DNA of 64,000 nt from Sindora glabra (GCA_020226215.1 CM035236.1:47553057-47617056); one strand, 5' to 3'. Positions 49,403-61,329 are shown, counted from the stretch's first letter. Numbers and translations are program-made. Notes: generated by a model not told the origin, from the letters alone.

Positions 49403-50021
49403 CTCTATAGGAAATGAAAGATTATATATAATGAGAAGAAATAAAGGTTAAGGTTCTTTCATTGTACACGTTCTCAATGGAAATGGAGGAAAAGATTAAT
49501 AGTAGCATTATGTGCCAGACTCATCATAATCAAGCTTATATTAAAGAGATGTTTGAAGAGTTCATATGGAAAGATAGAGTTTGAGTGAAGATTTATAAGA
49601 AAAAATAAAATATACATCAATTATGAAACAAAATCGATATCTTATGACTATGTGGTTTCTTACTCAACTAATTCAATGCCTTTCAGATGATAGTTATTGA
49701 CAATGACCAATGTCATATACTTCTACTATCTTCAATGAGACTTTTGAAATGCTTTTTAGATAATAGGTGTTGACTAGAACTAACATCTTATGATTTAGCA
49801 AATTCTAATGAGGCTTTTAAAATTCATTTTAGATGATGGTTGCCTTTAAAATTGGTGTTGTAAGTTTTTTTAGCAATGTTTAAATGTTAATTACATTATT
49901 ATATGTCATCTTAAATTTTTATATAATTTTAAAATACTATCATGTCAAATAAACATTGATTTTGTTATAAAGCACCATCTATCAAGTGGTTTAAATAATC
50001 AATTCTATATTAGTAAGCATT

Positions 50022-50799
50022 AGCAATATCCCTATTCTACACCTTTCCTTGTTTTATAGTATGAAAATCTATTCTTTTCCAACCTCTCTTATTATGTTGA
50101 GCAATTATCTATTTATTAAACTTGTAAGTATTGGTTTTTACTTTACCTACCTCAGCTTATTAATTTTTATTAAGGTTTTAAGTAGCATCATTTTGTACAA
50201 CGTATATCACTTTTTCTACAATGCTTCATAAAATGCCTATATTTATTGTAACTAAAATAAATTGTGTGTAAACTTTTGTATTGGATACAATATTGTTTAC
50301 CTTGGAATGTAAATTTAGCTAACAATTCCTTTTTAAGATCAATCTCAACACATGTTTTGGCATATCTACCCTTTGTTTAATTCATCATTATAGCATCAAC
50401 CTTCAACATTTTTCCAATCCTAGTTCTTAAAAATGTGAGAAATTTTGTATTAAAATAGCATATAGTAAGGTTAAGGATTTGAGTCCACATTATAACCTTG
50501 TCAATGATATCTTCAACAGGGTCAAAATTATGATCCCATGTTTGCACCATTAAATAGCGATCAAATAATAACCAAGGTCCTCTTGTGAGAGCCAATTCAT
50601 AATCTAAAGTTGAACTAAATTTAATTAGATAATAATCATTCAACATATTAATTATATCAAGAATGCCATCCCTTGCCCATAGTTCATGAAGTTTATTCTC
50701 CATAATTCAAAATCCTATATTTCTCTCGAGTAATTTTGATTATCAAGGTTCTTCACAAAGGCCTATTTATCCTTCCCTCATCTTTCTTGGAGATTAATA
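50022..50799 (-). mobile_element. L1-type LINE, 5' part (ORF1), decayed
   Basis: A 108-codon open frame (50703-50377) and its extension up to about 50790 form a DUF4283-type ORF1 domain: KLHELWARDG, LTRGPWLLFDRYLMVQTWD, NFDPVEDIIDKV and RIGKMLKVD blocks in order. Below 50377 another frame continues with KGRYAKTCVEIDL and a zinc-knuckle-like segment YFSYNKYRHFMKHC, in which two of the three Cys are replaced by Tyr. This is the upstream half of the LINE whose RT lies at 24890-28182. The interval between them holds the CACTA-like element, and the ORF1 end plus most of the endonuclease appear to be deleted. CACTA-like copy 3 starts directly upstream. Confidence 0.7.
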
Positions 50800-53700
50800 C
50801 AGTATTATAGAATTGTCTTTTAACATCAATTGTTTAATAGATTTAACATTGATTATTATTCAATATATACATAAGTGTTCTTGTATGGTAGAAAATTTCA
50901 TGTTGGTTTTGTAATTGATATAAAAAAAGAAATAACATCAAATTCTATATATATATATATATATATAAAAAACTATCATCGTATTTCCGTAGGAAATTCA
51001 ACATGAAGATTTTTAATAACATTAAACATTAATTTTTATAAGCAACATATGACATATTTTATTCATCATTTCAATTAATAAAAATAACTGACATGATATA
51101 TCATTCCCCTCCACTTGAAAATCTAACCCCTACCATCTTTTCATCTTCTTTATTCTCTTTATTTACCACATTTTTATTAGGCCAACATCTTTATCCCAAT
51201 TTTAATAATTTTAATTAAAAAATTACCTCAATCAAAGATTGATGCTTTACTATGGGTACCTATCTACTTAATATTTAAGGATAGCACTTCCTAGAGAAGC
51301 ACTTATGAATCCAATATCAATAAATGTAATAAATATTTATTAAAATTTCTTGTCTAATATTACACCAAATGCCAAAGAAGATGAATAAAATTAAATTTCT
51401 TAACCCTAAAAACTTGTAAAAGCTAAATCAAATATGAAAAATAACAAAATATGATTGATTATGAAATTGTAAATTAAATTATAGGAATAAATACAAAAAG
51501 CAAAACTAATCCTTACATTTAAATTCTGTGTTTTTTTATTAAGTACTAAACTTTACATATTTAACTACTAGCTAATGGAGCTTTAATCCTATAAAATAAT
51601 TAGTAAGTATAAATACAAAGATTGAAGAAAATCATGTTAAGGTTGGAAGATGAGCATGCTTTATTAGAAAGAGAATCATTTTAGGATTGGAAAAGCTTTT
51701 GGATGAAATTTGCAAATGACATCATGACTTTATTTTTTATTTATAACTTATGTCCTATTTTTTTCAATGTTTTAAGTTTTCACATTGATTACTTTAAAAA
51801 AAAAACTCAATGTCTATAATAAAATGATATTTTTTACTATAGAATTTTACATGTTAATTATTAAATAAAAATTAATGTCATAACTTAAAATCTTTTGTTT
51901 GGATAACTTTTTTTGACAAATTTTCAAGCAACAATTTTATAATTTTAGCATAAATATTGTAAAAGCTAACATCATTTTATGAATTAATGAATTTTGTTTT
52001 TCACCTAACTTAATCTAAATGACATGGGTAGCATTAAAATTATTTTTTACATCATGATATTTTTCTTATACAGTTAAATAGATACAAATAACAATAAATT
52101 GAAAAGCAAAAATAAATAAGAAATTATAATTTTGAATGAACAATAGACTTGAAATGAAAGGAAAGTGGAATACTTCTTTTTGTAATTCCTTTATATTACT
52201 TGAGGGCTCTGAAGTTAAAGGATATAGATAGAATTAAATTTATGATAAACTATAATGAGAATAAGCAAAATAACCACTTTTGTAATAAACTTAAGCCTTC
52301 CAATATAAAAATGATCATTTTACTTTTTCTCATTATAATTTCTCATTAATTTTCTCATCTTTATGTTTTTTTCAACATCTTTAATAAATGTCATTTTAGA
52401 TATGAAACTCAAACGCTATAATTTAAAATGAATAAGAAAGATGGCTTTAGAAGTCATAAATAGTTGCAAATTAATGATAAATTATAGTAAAAAAAAGCAA
52501 TATAATCACTCTTGTAATGAACTTAAGCCTTTCAATGTAAAAATGGTCATAATACTTTTTCTCACTATAATTTCTAATTAGTTTTTTTATCTTTGCATTT
52601 TCTTGATATCTTTAAATGTGTTTCTTGAGATAGAAACCAAATACTATAATTTAGAATGAATAGTAGAGATAGCTTTAAAGGATGTAGATAATTATAAATT
52701 GATGATAAATTATAGTGATAAAAAATAACATATCTATTTTTGGAAGTATCTCAAGAATTCCAATGCAAAAATGGACATGTTGTTTTTTCTCACTATAATT
52801 TCTCATCATTTTTCCCATCTTGAAGTTTTCTCAACATATGTAAATGTGTTTCTTGAGATGGAATCTAAATGCTATGTATAATTTAGAATGAACAATAAAG
52901 ATAACTTTGGAGAATGTAGATAGTTGTAAATTGATGAAAAATTATAATCAGAAGAAATAACATATCCAATTTTGCAATAAGCCAATGCGAAAATGGATAT
53001 TTTATTTCTCCTAACTACAATTCTCATCAGTTTTTCCATTAGGCATAGATTTTTCAAATAGAGAGCAAGAATAAAATTTATACATAACATACAGAGTTTT
53101 AAATGTTAATCATTAATTGAAAATTGACACATTGCATATATTTTATTTTATATAGCTTAATTATTAATATGCCTTGAAATATCATAATTTTTAGCAATTT
53201 CCTAATACATATTATTGGTAAATGTATTTAGTATTTAATATATGTTTAGACGAAGGTTATATAAAAATACATATATGGTATATATTTTCATCTTTTCATT
53301 TCATAATACATGTTTAATATTATTTCTGATACATCTCTTCGTCTCTAAATACAACTTTTGCACATCATAAATATTCCATCTTTATAGATAAGTATTTATT
53401 ACACATTAACTAGTTATAGACGTTGGTAGGTTAAAAAACCAACATGGTGTATGCTTCCAATATTTGCTAGTTTTTTAAAACTAGATCAATTTTTAGTAAA
53501 TAATTGATGATGTCTAGCTTTTTTTTTTTTAAATATAACTTTTGCATCCTAAAATTTTTCTAAAACAATAACCTACACAAATTAAAATCATTAATATGGT
53601 TTACATAATAATCACTATACAATCCAAATTAAAATCAATACAGTTTACAATATAATTAGTACATAAAATCAATATTGGGTGATATATGAGGACAATACAT

Positions 53701-54200
53701 TTATTGATGTTGTAAACTTAGAAATGCTTCAAAACCATACTAGTTTTTAATAAATAATCTATGTAATTTATTCTTTTTTATTTTTTTTATAACCTAACTT
53801 CTACATCCTTGCATTTTTATAATAAGGGATATCAATTTTCTCAAATAACATTATCAACTCTTTACTTCTTGACATTTTTCTAACAATAGATACTAATTAC
53901 AAATCTTCTTCTAACAATATTATCAATATTAACTTGTAAATATTGTACAATAACATTACAATTAACCATTTGATTTAATTTAAAAATTATTATACATTAT
54001 ATGTTTCCTATAAAACATCAGCTTACATAAAAACTACAATACATCATCCATACAGTGTACATATAGCCATCCATTTCTTATATTGAAGATATTAAAATCT
54101 TTATTATAGATTCTCATTTATTAGAGAAATCTAATCTATTTTCATTAAATTGAAGTGCTCCACTATAATTCTCATATTAATATATATTACTTGATTTAAA
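50800..54200 (-). mobile_element. CACTA-like element, copy 3, right end missing
   Basis: The left end CAGTATTATAGAAT matches CATTACTATAGAAT of copy 2. The bases before it (ATA, 50797-50799) would be the target site. The part 51410-51640 matches 28970-29170, 52180-52990 matches the 14.1-14.3-kb part of copy 1 inverted, and 53410-54190 matches the duplicated 12.2-12.6-kb part of copy 1 inverted. After about 54200 the similarity stops, and I find no second terminus, so the element seems truncated. It has no transposase and is inserted in LINE ORF1, about 780 bases from copy 2. Confidence 0.6.
52240..52995 (+). repeat. Tandem array of about 232-base units, 3-4 copies, inside CACTA-like copy 3
   Basis: Units start near 52242, 52478, 52705 and 52937. 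Each carries 'gataaa(c/t)tata', 'aatg(c/t)aaaaatgg', 'tctca(c/t)tataatttct', 'cttgagat' and 'ataatttagaatgaa' motifs. Copy 1 of the family holds only one such unit (about 14150-14210 inverted), so the array expanded in this copy. Confidence 0.7.
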
Positions 54201-55350
54201 TTTGCAATCATCTTTTTTTATTATTTTATTAAAAAATTTTAATTTTAATTTAAATATACTATTATTTTATATTTTAAGAGATACTTATATATATATATTT
54301 TAAAAATATAACTTCATTAAAATTATGAAGTGGTGAGTATGTTTTCTCTTTTTTTCCCCATAATCTATTCCATTTGAATTAGAGTATGCATTAATCTTCT
54401 CTAAATTTGCTCTATTTTCTACAATGAATGCTTGACAACTTCCTATTAGACATTTTCTTAATATAGGCTTCTACTAATTGTTTTTGTTTGTGAAAAAAAA
54501 AATAGATTGAATTAAAGAAATTGTTAAAACCTAAATTTATTATTTGATCCATATAGTTAGGCCTAGGTTTATCTTAGTTTAAATATATATGAATGTAGTA
54601 TGAAATAAAGTAAGGTCGGATAAATAAAGTGATAAAGTGGACTCCTTAAATAAATTAAAGTAGGTCAGGTCCCCTCTCTTATCCAAATACCTTAGTTTAA
54701 ATATAATTAAAGGGTGTGATTTGTCCAATTGATAGTCACCATTTAGAATGATTAGATAAGGGAAGGGAAGTGCCTAGTTATATTTGGAGTTCTCTTAGAT
54801 AGAAATAAGGATTCTTCAAGATTCAATCATAACTTCCAACATTGGCATGATTTTTGATCTATGCTATACAATCATGTCCAATAGTGTTTCATGTGATTAT
54901 ATTTTAGTTCATAATTTAGGATTTAAGATAGTTAACACTTCCAAGTTCAAGTATTGGTTCATTCTGAACATGTGCCCTTTAAATTTTGATTTTTTTTTTC
55001 GCTTTAACAAACAAAATTTTAGAGAAAACTCCTTTTTGTATATGTAAAAATGAGAAACTTTTATGTGAATTATATTTTATTGTAATTAACCAAATAATAT
55101 ATGATGAAACGATAATAAAAAATTTCATGTCACATTAATAAGTTTTTAAGACTATAATAAAGGAATAAGATATCTTCCTATAAAAGATATTGTCTAATAG
55201 TAGGCTTATTGATATACAATATGTTCTTATTTTCTTTTACAGAATATATCTCTCAATTAATTATAAGTTAATAAAAATAATTATTTTAAATCTATTGTTA
55301 TGTTATTTTCTTGCAATCATTTTTAATATCTATTGAAAATTTCTATCCCA
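54200..55350. other. AT-rich DNA, nothing recognised
   Basis: I searched this stretch for a signal-peptide exon belonging to the exon at 55414 and found none. The open frame at 54847-55047 has no signal peptide or known motif. Confidence 0.35.
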
Positions 55351-55354
55351 ATGT

Positions 55355-55570
55355 ATGCCATTCTTATGTATTCTTTTTTTCTTTTTACTTAAATTAAAAT
55401 TTAAAATTTACAGGTTCTTTCAACGACATTGTAGTCAAGTCAAAACTCAGTTCCCTTGTTCAAGTCATAGGAATTGTGAAACAATTTGTGCAACCCCTTC
55501 GCTAGTGTGTGTAATTGGAGTTTGCTTCTGCTATCCCCCTCCTAAAAATATTAATATGTTTTCAATGTAA
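55355..55570 (+). CDS. Orphan defensin-like exon 2 within a 71-codon open frame
   Basis: After an acceptor-like TTTACAG (ending 55413) the frame encodes a cysteine-rich segment with spacing C-X8-C-X5-C-X3-C-X6-C-X4-C-X-C and the tail YPPPKN, very like the intact gene's C-X3-C, C-X-C and PPPKN. No exon 1 with the family's signal peptide lies upstream. The cysteine frame is one base out of phase with the conserved phase-1 junction, so a spliced product would be frameshifted. However, the open frame extends back through the would-be intron to an ATG at 55355 that encodes MPFLCILFFFLLKLKF, itself hydrophobic enough to be a signal peptide. Either this is a pseudogene or a peptide with a new leader; the sequence alone cannot decide. 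Confidence 0.5.
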   Translation: MPFLCILFFFLLKLKFKIYRFFQRHCSQVKTQFPCSSHRNCETICATPSLVCVIGVCFCYPPPKNINMFSM

Positions 55571-55574
55571 AATT

Positions 55575-56390
55575 ATATTGATGCGTTTCTCATGATAATT
55601 TATAAATAATATAGCATCAAATTTTTCTTTATAAATAATTTTTATCTTTTTAAATCTCTAATGCTTTAATGCATTTGTAAGTTTTTTTTATGATGGCTTG
55701 TAAGTTTAATAAAAGATTTTATACTTTCTGAATTTTATAAAATATTACAATTTTATAGTTTATATACAAAAATTATAATTCAATTTTTCAAAGATAAAAT
55801 AAAAGAAATTTTTTAAAATTTATCTTTAAATAATAAGTCTATAACTTCTAGTTAAAATTTTGAATTTTTTATATAAAACCTGTAACTTTGTATATATAAT
55901 GTAGAATTTAAATTTCTTTCACCACTAATATAAATTATTTTATATTATTAATAAATAGGAAGAAGATATATCATTAAAAATTAATAGTAATTAGTAATTA
56001 TAATTTGAAGAAAAATAAGAGTTTTAATAACCTTTTATTAATATGAAAACACATAAGTGAGTTATAGTGTGGTGGATCAAATTTAAATTAGTGCTGTCTA
56101 TGGTGCATTTATAAAAAGTTAATGCACCAAACAATAGGCAGATGGTAAGTGAGTATATGTGCAATGAGTGAGGCTGACCATATATTTAGTTTGGCCTTCA
56201 ATCTTTTGTGAAATTAAAAAATTTCCCTATGAGTAATCAACCAAGACCATATTGGATTTAAGAAATTGCAAATCAGAATCCATTTATTCCACTTGAGCTT
56301 TATCAACAAGGAGGTTTAAATAAAGCCTAAAAGCTTGAATCCTATTGTGAAGCTATTTTGTACACATTGGATTATTCTATTTTAATGAGT
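55575..56390. other. Intergenic DNA
   Basis: The first part (55660-55740) resembles the 3' flank of the 21.6-kb pseudogene near 24450-24560 ('tgcaagttt..ttttatga' motifs). No gene is recognised. Confidence 0.35.
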
Positions 56391-56399
56391 TTCTGACTC

Positions 56400-56740
56400 G
56401 CCAACAATTGTTCCCAGAAGTCAGTGGTGGTGGTTATGGAGTTCTCCTTGAAGGCCTCATCAACTAAGGAGTTTTAGTGGTTCTATTTACAAGTCATTTC
56501 CAACTAGAGAAGAGGTTGAGGCTGCATATGAATAATGGCTATTGTATAATAATAGAAGAGTTTGTGGCACAGGAAAAATGTATGTTGTCTTTATTTGTCA
56601 ATGTCCTGGTGTGTATAATTCATGGCCAAAGTGTCATGAACAAGTGAATGAATACAATGGTGCAGTGGATCAATCCTACCGAGATAGGGAAGTAGCTAAA
56701 GAGGCCTACTATTGATGGCAATATGGGGAGGGAAGTAGTC
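56400..56740 (+). pseudogene. Fragment with two RNase H1 N-terminal (viroplasmin-like) domains
   Basis: Two adjacent segments match the small RNA/DNA-hybrid-binding domain found at the N-terminus of RNase H1 and in some other plant proteins (also named after the caulimovirus viroplasmin). The first is the domain end (SGSIYKSFPTREEVEAAY, about 56475-56530). The second is a nearly whole domain with YVVF at its start, PGVYNSW in the middle and a REVAKEAY end (about 56578-56712). Stops interrupt both, and no RNase H catalytic region follows. It is probably a broken host gene fragment; a viral origin is possible but not needed. The sequence to about 57020 has an open frame (56823-57020) without known motifs. 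Confidence 0.5.
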
Positions 56741-57024
56741 GCCATACAGCTAAGGAGTGAGCTAACTTTGAAGCTTGTCGAGTGACATAACAACATCGCC
56801 AACCAAGCTATTCCATTTATAGGTGGGAATTGACGATGACAACAATAGGGAAGAAGCTTCTTCAAGTGATAGCAACATAATTCATCGTGAAGGACTAGTG
56901 AGGAGTAGTGAAGATTGGTTACAAGGGTTTTTAGCTAGGCTTGGTGAGGCTTTTCTTTTTGCAACACCATTTGGAAGTGATTTAGAATTTCATATCCAAG
57001 TCATCACTCTAACATGGTAACTCC

Positions 57025-58370
57025 ATATTAATGCTAGGGAGATTTTCAAATTTCTAAAAATCTAAGGGCGGGGAAATATATTATGCAGGGCCCCACATAT
57101 TGTTGATGTGGACCAATGCCACGATGCCATATGTCTTATGTTTTGGTGCATCGATTTTTGCTCGTTACACCATAGATGTTGCCATTTTAATTCTATAATT
57201 TATTATTCAATAATGTTATATACATCAAAAATAAAATTTGAAATTATATTTCAAATATAAATCAAGAGCTATCATTAAATATAAAAAATGAGAAAAATTT
57301 GTAAAGCTCAATGTAATAGATACAAAAGATTTGAAACTTAATTCTAAATTCTATTTTCGATACCTATAACATTTTTTGTTATTGGTAACACTTAAAGTGA
57401 AATGTCAAATTTAATATGATGGTTTATACATTAATGAATAAACCTAAAAATTTAGAACCATTTGAGACTCGAATTAAATCGGGTCAGTTCTGGGTCTAGA
57501 ACCGCAAAAAAATCAGGTCTATGGTTCTATTTTGGGTGTATCAAGACCCAATGAAAGAACTATGATCAGCGAACCTCAAATCATTTTCACTAATCATCGT
57601 TGCCTACCTTCTAAAAATTACTGGAATTCAAATCATAGAGTTTCTATTCCCCAAATCTTTGAAATAAGGACAAGATTTGACATATATCTAGTTTTCTCAT
57701 TACATATGTCAAATGGAGTGAAGAAATAAGAGATGAATTTGTACTATAGCTATTGTCATTAATTTTAGGCCCTCCTCATTATCGAAGACCTGGAAGCTTT
57801 CTCCACCAGTATTGATCTCAAAGGCCCTCATCATTGTCAAAGATCTGAAAGCTTTCACCACCGGTGCTGATCTCAAGTGTTCCTTCATCACCATCAGATA
57901 TCTCAACAAACAAAGCTTCCTCTGTTATTGATAATTTTGGGTTCTTCATTGTTTTGTGGGTTCCTCTGCTATCAACAAAGCTTTGTTTCTTTTATGCTTC
58001 CCTCAAGGATTTCAATACCACATTGATTGGTTAATGGTGGAATGATAAAAGAGGATTTAATTGCATATTGTGAAATTTTGCATTTGCACATATTGTTTAA
58101 CAATTTCCAAACAATATAATGTATTTTCTCTTAACAAAACGGAGGGGATTTGTGTTCGGCTTTAATGGGCAAATTTTGAGTATAGCGAGATTGGGCCCGA
58201 AATTATCCACTGGATATGGATTCATATCGGATTGGGTCCATTAGGTCTATTCATTTTCGGGTTTGGTTTGGTTTTGGTTCGGGTAGGCCTATATCCGCTT
58301 TTTTGCTAACTCTAATTGTGAGTAATCCCTCTTAAAAATCCAGAGGATTCCCTTAATGACTTTTTTTATG
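57025..58370. other. Repeat-like region with 'gggt(c/t)' rich edges and a short tandem repeat
   Basis: The left (57460-57550) and right (58180-58310) edges are rich in 'gaaccg', 'gggtc' and 'ttcgggt' words, as in some non-autonomous DNA transposons. I could not set termini. Between them lie two to three copies of a 55-base unit (57768-57905). The open frames at 57532-57729 and 57709-57909 are probably by-products. Confidence 0.3.
57768..57905. repeat. 55-base tandem repeat, 2.5 copies
   Basis: Units start at 57768, 57823 and about 57878. The 'GGCCCTC(C/A)TCATT' start and 'CACCA' middle are conserved. The period is not a multiple of three, so the minus-strand open frame across it (57709-57909) changes frame in each unit. 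Confidence 0.7.
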
Positions 58371-59366
58371 AGTCATTTGGATCATACAAGAAGTAAGTAT
58401 TCATGAAAAATTAAATTTTCTAAGAAATAAATTTTTTTATGAACTTTTCAAAAAGTATAAAAGTTATTTGATTAGTACTAAAAACAAGAAAGTAATACTT
58501 TCGAAGAAGTAATTTCTTATATTTTATTTGGTTTTACTTTGAACTTTCTAAAAAGTATTAATAAAATTATTACTATACCCTCAACTATAATAAAAATAAA
58601 TTAGAAATATTAATAAATTTTAATTATATTTAGTTTGTTATTTTTTAAATCAAGTCTCTATTGTCTATTGTATCATAATTTTCTAATTTCTAATTTTATA
58701 TTTTTTATAAAAATTAAAATTGACATAATAAAGCATATATAAAAAATTAAATTGAATTATATATTTGTAGAGATGTTTAATTTGTAATTTATATTTGGTC
58801 TGAACATATCAATATACTTTTTAAACAATAATGGAAAAATGTGTTCGATGAAATGAAATCCAAATTTTTAATATAAATATTTACAAATTATCATTCAGTT
58901 TGATTCAGTATTATATATTTCATATTATTATAATATAACATTATATTGTTTACAAAAAGTAAATTATTAGAACCTCATTTAATTACGTGACTGTATTACG
59001 TATCATGCGTGAGCGCACGCACACACATTTTAGTAGTTTTAGCATTATGTATTTTTGGTTGACTATATTATTGATCTCGTTAAATTTAGATGTTTGAAAA
59101 TAATTAACTAATTAAATAAAAAGATAAAGTTATCATTGATTAAATTTAATGAAAATAATTTTATTTTTTGTATTTGTAAAAAAGTATAAGAAGTAAAATT
59201 TATATACAAAACATGGATAAGTAACCTTTTACATTTCATAAAAATTAAAATTTTTAACAAATTTTATTTTTTCTAATTTATTAAATAATAACCAATCAAA
59301 TAATTTACTCTTTTCTTATTTCCTAGAAATCAGGACTTCTTGCAGTATTGTTACAAACCAAGTGAT
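58371..59366. mobile_element. Possible hAT-like non-autonomous element
   Basis: The left edge 'gagtcatttggatcatacaagaagt' resembles the inverted right edge ('ggatcacttggtttgtaac...aagaagt'), and inward motifs ('gaaataa', 'ttatttgatt') also mirror each other. Length is about 1 kb. A clear 8-bp target duplication was not found. Confidence 0.35.
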
Positions 59367-59369
59367 CCT

Positions 59370-60350
59370 TTAATATCTAATCTGATAATCATCTTGTAAA
59401 GTTGTCTGCCAATTCATATTCATAGTCTTTACATAATCATTCTTTCCGCCAATTACTGACTTCGCGATATAGTGAATTCCAACATATAGTTTCAACAATT
59501 AGAAGGGATCACCTTTTTTGTCATATATATATATATATATATAAAGGTTTGTAACCTCTATTTTTTTAGAAAATCATATTATTAATTTAATAATAATAAA
59601 ATAATAAAAATATTTAAATAATTTTAATAAAAAATTTAATTTAAAATAAAAAATTATACTTTATTTACTTGTGATTTTTTTATTTTTTATTTAATTCATT
59701 TATAGTTTTAAATATTGCAATTCACTTACCTGTATTTCAATCATTAACACTTTACCCATCTAAATTATTTTTTTATCCAAAATTCAACAAAAAAACTTTT
59801 GTTTATTGTATATGATCTTTCCTTTTCCAAATTTTAACTTAATGTAATGTCTACTTAGAACTAATTTGTCCTCCAAAAATTTGAAATCCATTTTTCAACA
59901 ATTATGTACTAAATTATAGAAGCCAAATTTTCAATAAAATTAAATTTTTTAGGAGTAATTTAGTTTTAAGTGAGTGTCAAATTAAATTAAAATTTATGAA
60001 AATAAAGATTACATGTTATATATGAGTTTTCTATTAAATTTTGTATAGAAAATATTTTAGATAATGTTGAAAATACTAGTTGGTGAATTGCAATGCTTAA
60101 CACTATAAGTAGATTAAATGAAAAAGGATAAAATTACAGGTGTGTAAAATGTAATTTTTTCTTTAAAATATTTAAGTCAACTTAAGTTATTCTATTTTAT
60201 CTTTATAATTAATGCATTAATTAGATGAAAAAATTAATAGTGTTGGCAAATTGAATATAGTACCATTTGTTATTTTATTATCTTTAAATTTATAGCATAA
60301 TTTTTCATTCAAATAAAAATGTGAAAGTTACTAAAATTATGTGACTGTTT
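59370..60350. other. AT-rich intergenic DNA, upstream duplicate block
   Basis: A (TA)n tract lies near 59522-59541. The part 60170-60340 resembles 20800-20910 and 17200-17330, the repeated block found upstream of other defensin-like loci. No gene. Confidence 0.4.
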
Positions 60351-60354
60351 GAAT

Positions 60355-60845
60355 GATCATATTTTAATCTTGACTATTAATGCTAAATTTGATATTTACA
60401 TTTCATTCCCTATGAATAACTCCTTTGTTCATGAATAATAATGAGTTTTACTTATCTATTTGAATGTTTAAAATGAACAGATGGTTCTAGAAGAAATTAT
60501 AGAGAAATTTCTCTTATCAAAATTAATACACAAAATCATGAATGATAATTTGAGTCATACCTAATGAATATCCACAAGTATTACATGGGGTATTCTTCTA
60601 TCATATTTTAATCTAGACTATTAATGCTAGATTAGATATTTACATTTCACTACTTGTGAATAATTCCTTTGTACATGAATATTAACAAGTTTTATTATTT
60701 ATTTGATGGTTTAAAATGAACAGATGAATTTTAGAAAAAATTACAATGAAATTTCTCTTATCAAAATTAATACACACAATTATGATGATAATTTGAGCTA
60801 TACCTAATGAATATTTACACTTTTTGCATGGGATGTTCTTCTATA
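60355..60845 (+). repeat. Tandem duplication of about 245 bases, two copies
   Basis: Copy 1 (about 60355-60598) and copy 2 (about 60599-60845) share 'catattttaatct', 'gactattaatgct', 'aaaatgaacagatg', 'atttctcttatcaaaattaa' and 'tacctaatgaatat'. They are highly similar, so the duplication is fairly recent. Confidence 0.75.
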
Positions 60846-61269
60846 TTACCTCAAGTTATGTATACAACCTTGTGAGTTTTATGTGAGTTTTTCATAAAAT
60901 TAATAATATTTTGTATAAAATTTACAATATTTTTAATAAGATCTTGCAACAGTTTCTAAATTTTTTTGTGCTGCAACTATCACTATTTCATGTTACAAGA
61001 TTTAAGAGAAAAGTTATAAGCTCTTATGAAAAAATTGCAAGTTTTACAAGAACAATTATACTACCATAATTTATATCCTTATATTAAAAAGGTACCTTTT
61101 ATATAAAATGTTGCAAGTTCAATTAGGTGTATGCATATTACCTTAACTTGAGGTTGTATGCAAGAATTCTCCCTTTTACATATTTTGAGGTATAGGTTTT
61201 GAAAAATGGATTAGAGTAATGATCACCACCTATGTGAGTATAGGGACTACATCATTTAGTCTTCTCCAC

Positions 61270-61313
<44 letters not shown>
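61270..61313. repeat. (ATT)n microsatellite
   Basis: About 14 units without interruption. Confidence 0.95.
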
Positions 61314-61315
<2 letters not shown>

Positions 61316-61329
61316 ATAGTAATAAGAAA

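Larger units (their letters stand above)
28183..50021 (-). mobile_element. CACTA-like element, copy 2, host of two nested Ty3/gypsy elements
   Basis: This is an inverted relative of copy 1. Its left end (CATTACTATAGAA) and following bases (GTGTTTAGAAGATTACAC) match the inverted right end of copy 1. Its C-rich segment at 28455-28575 matches the G-rich segment at 15520-15595. The part 30100-30250 matches 14280-14400 inverted. Its right end (49700-50021) matches the inverted left end of copy 1, including an 'attatataaaatttaagatga'-like segment. The flanking trinucleotide AGC (28180-28182 and 50022-50024) is the likely target duplication. Without the 17,553-base gypsy insertion it is 4286 bases, close to copy 1 (4373). 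It is inserted in the LINE. Confidence 0.7.
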
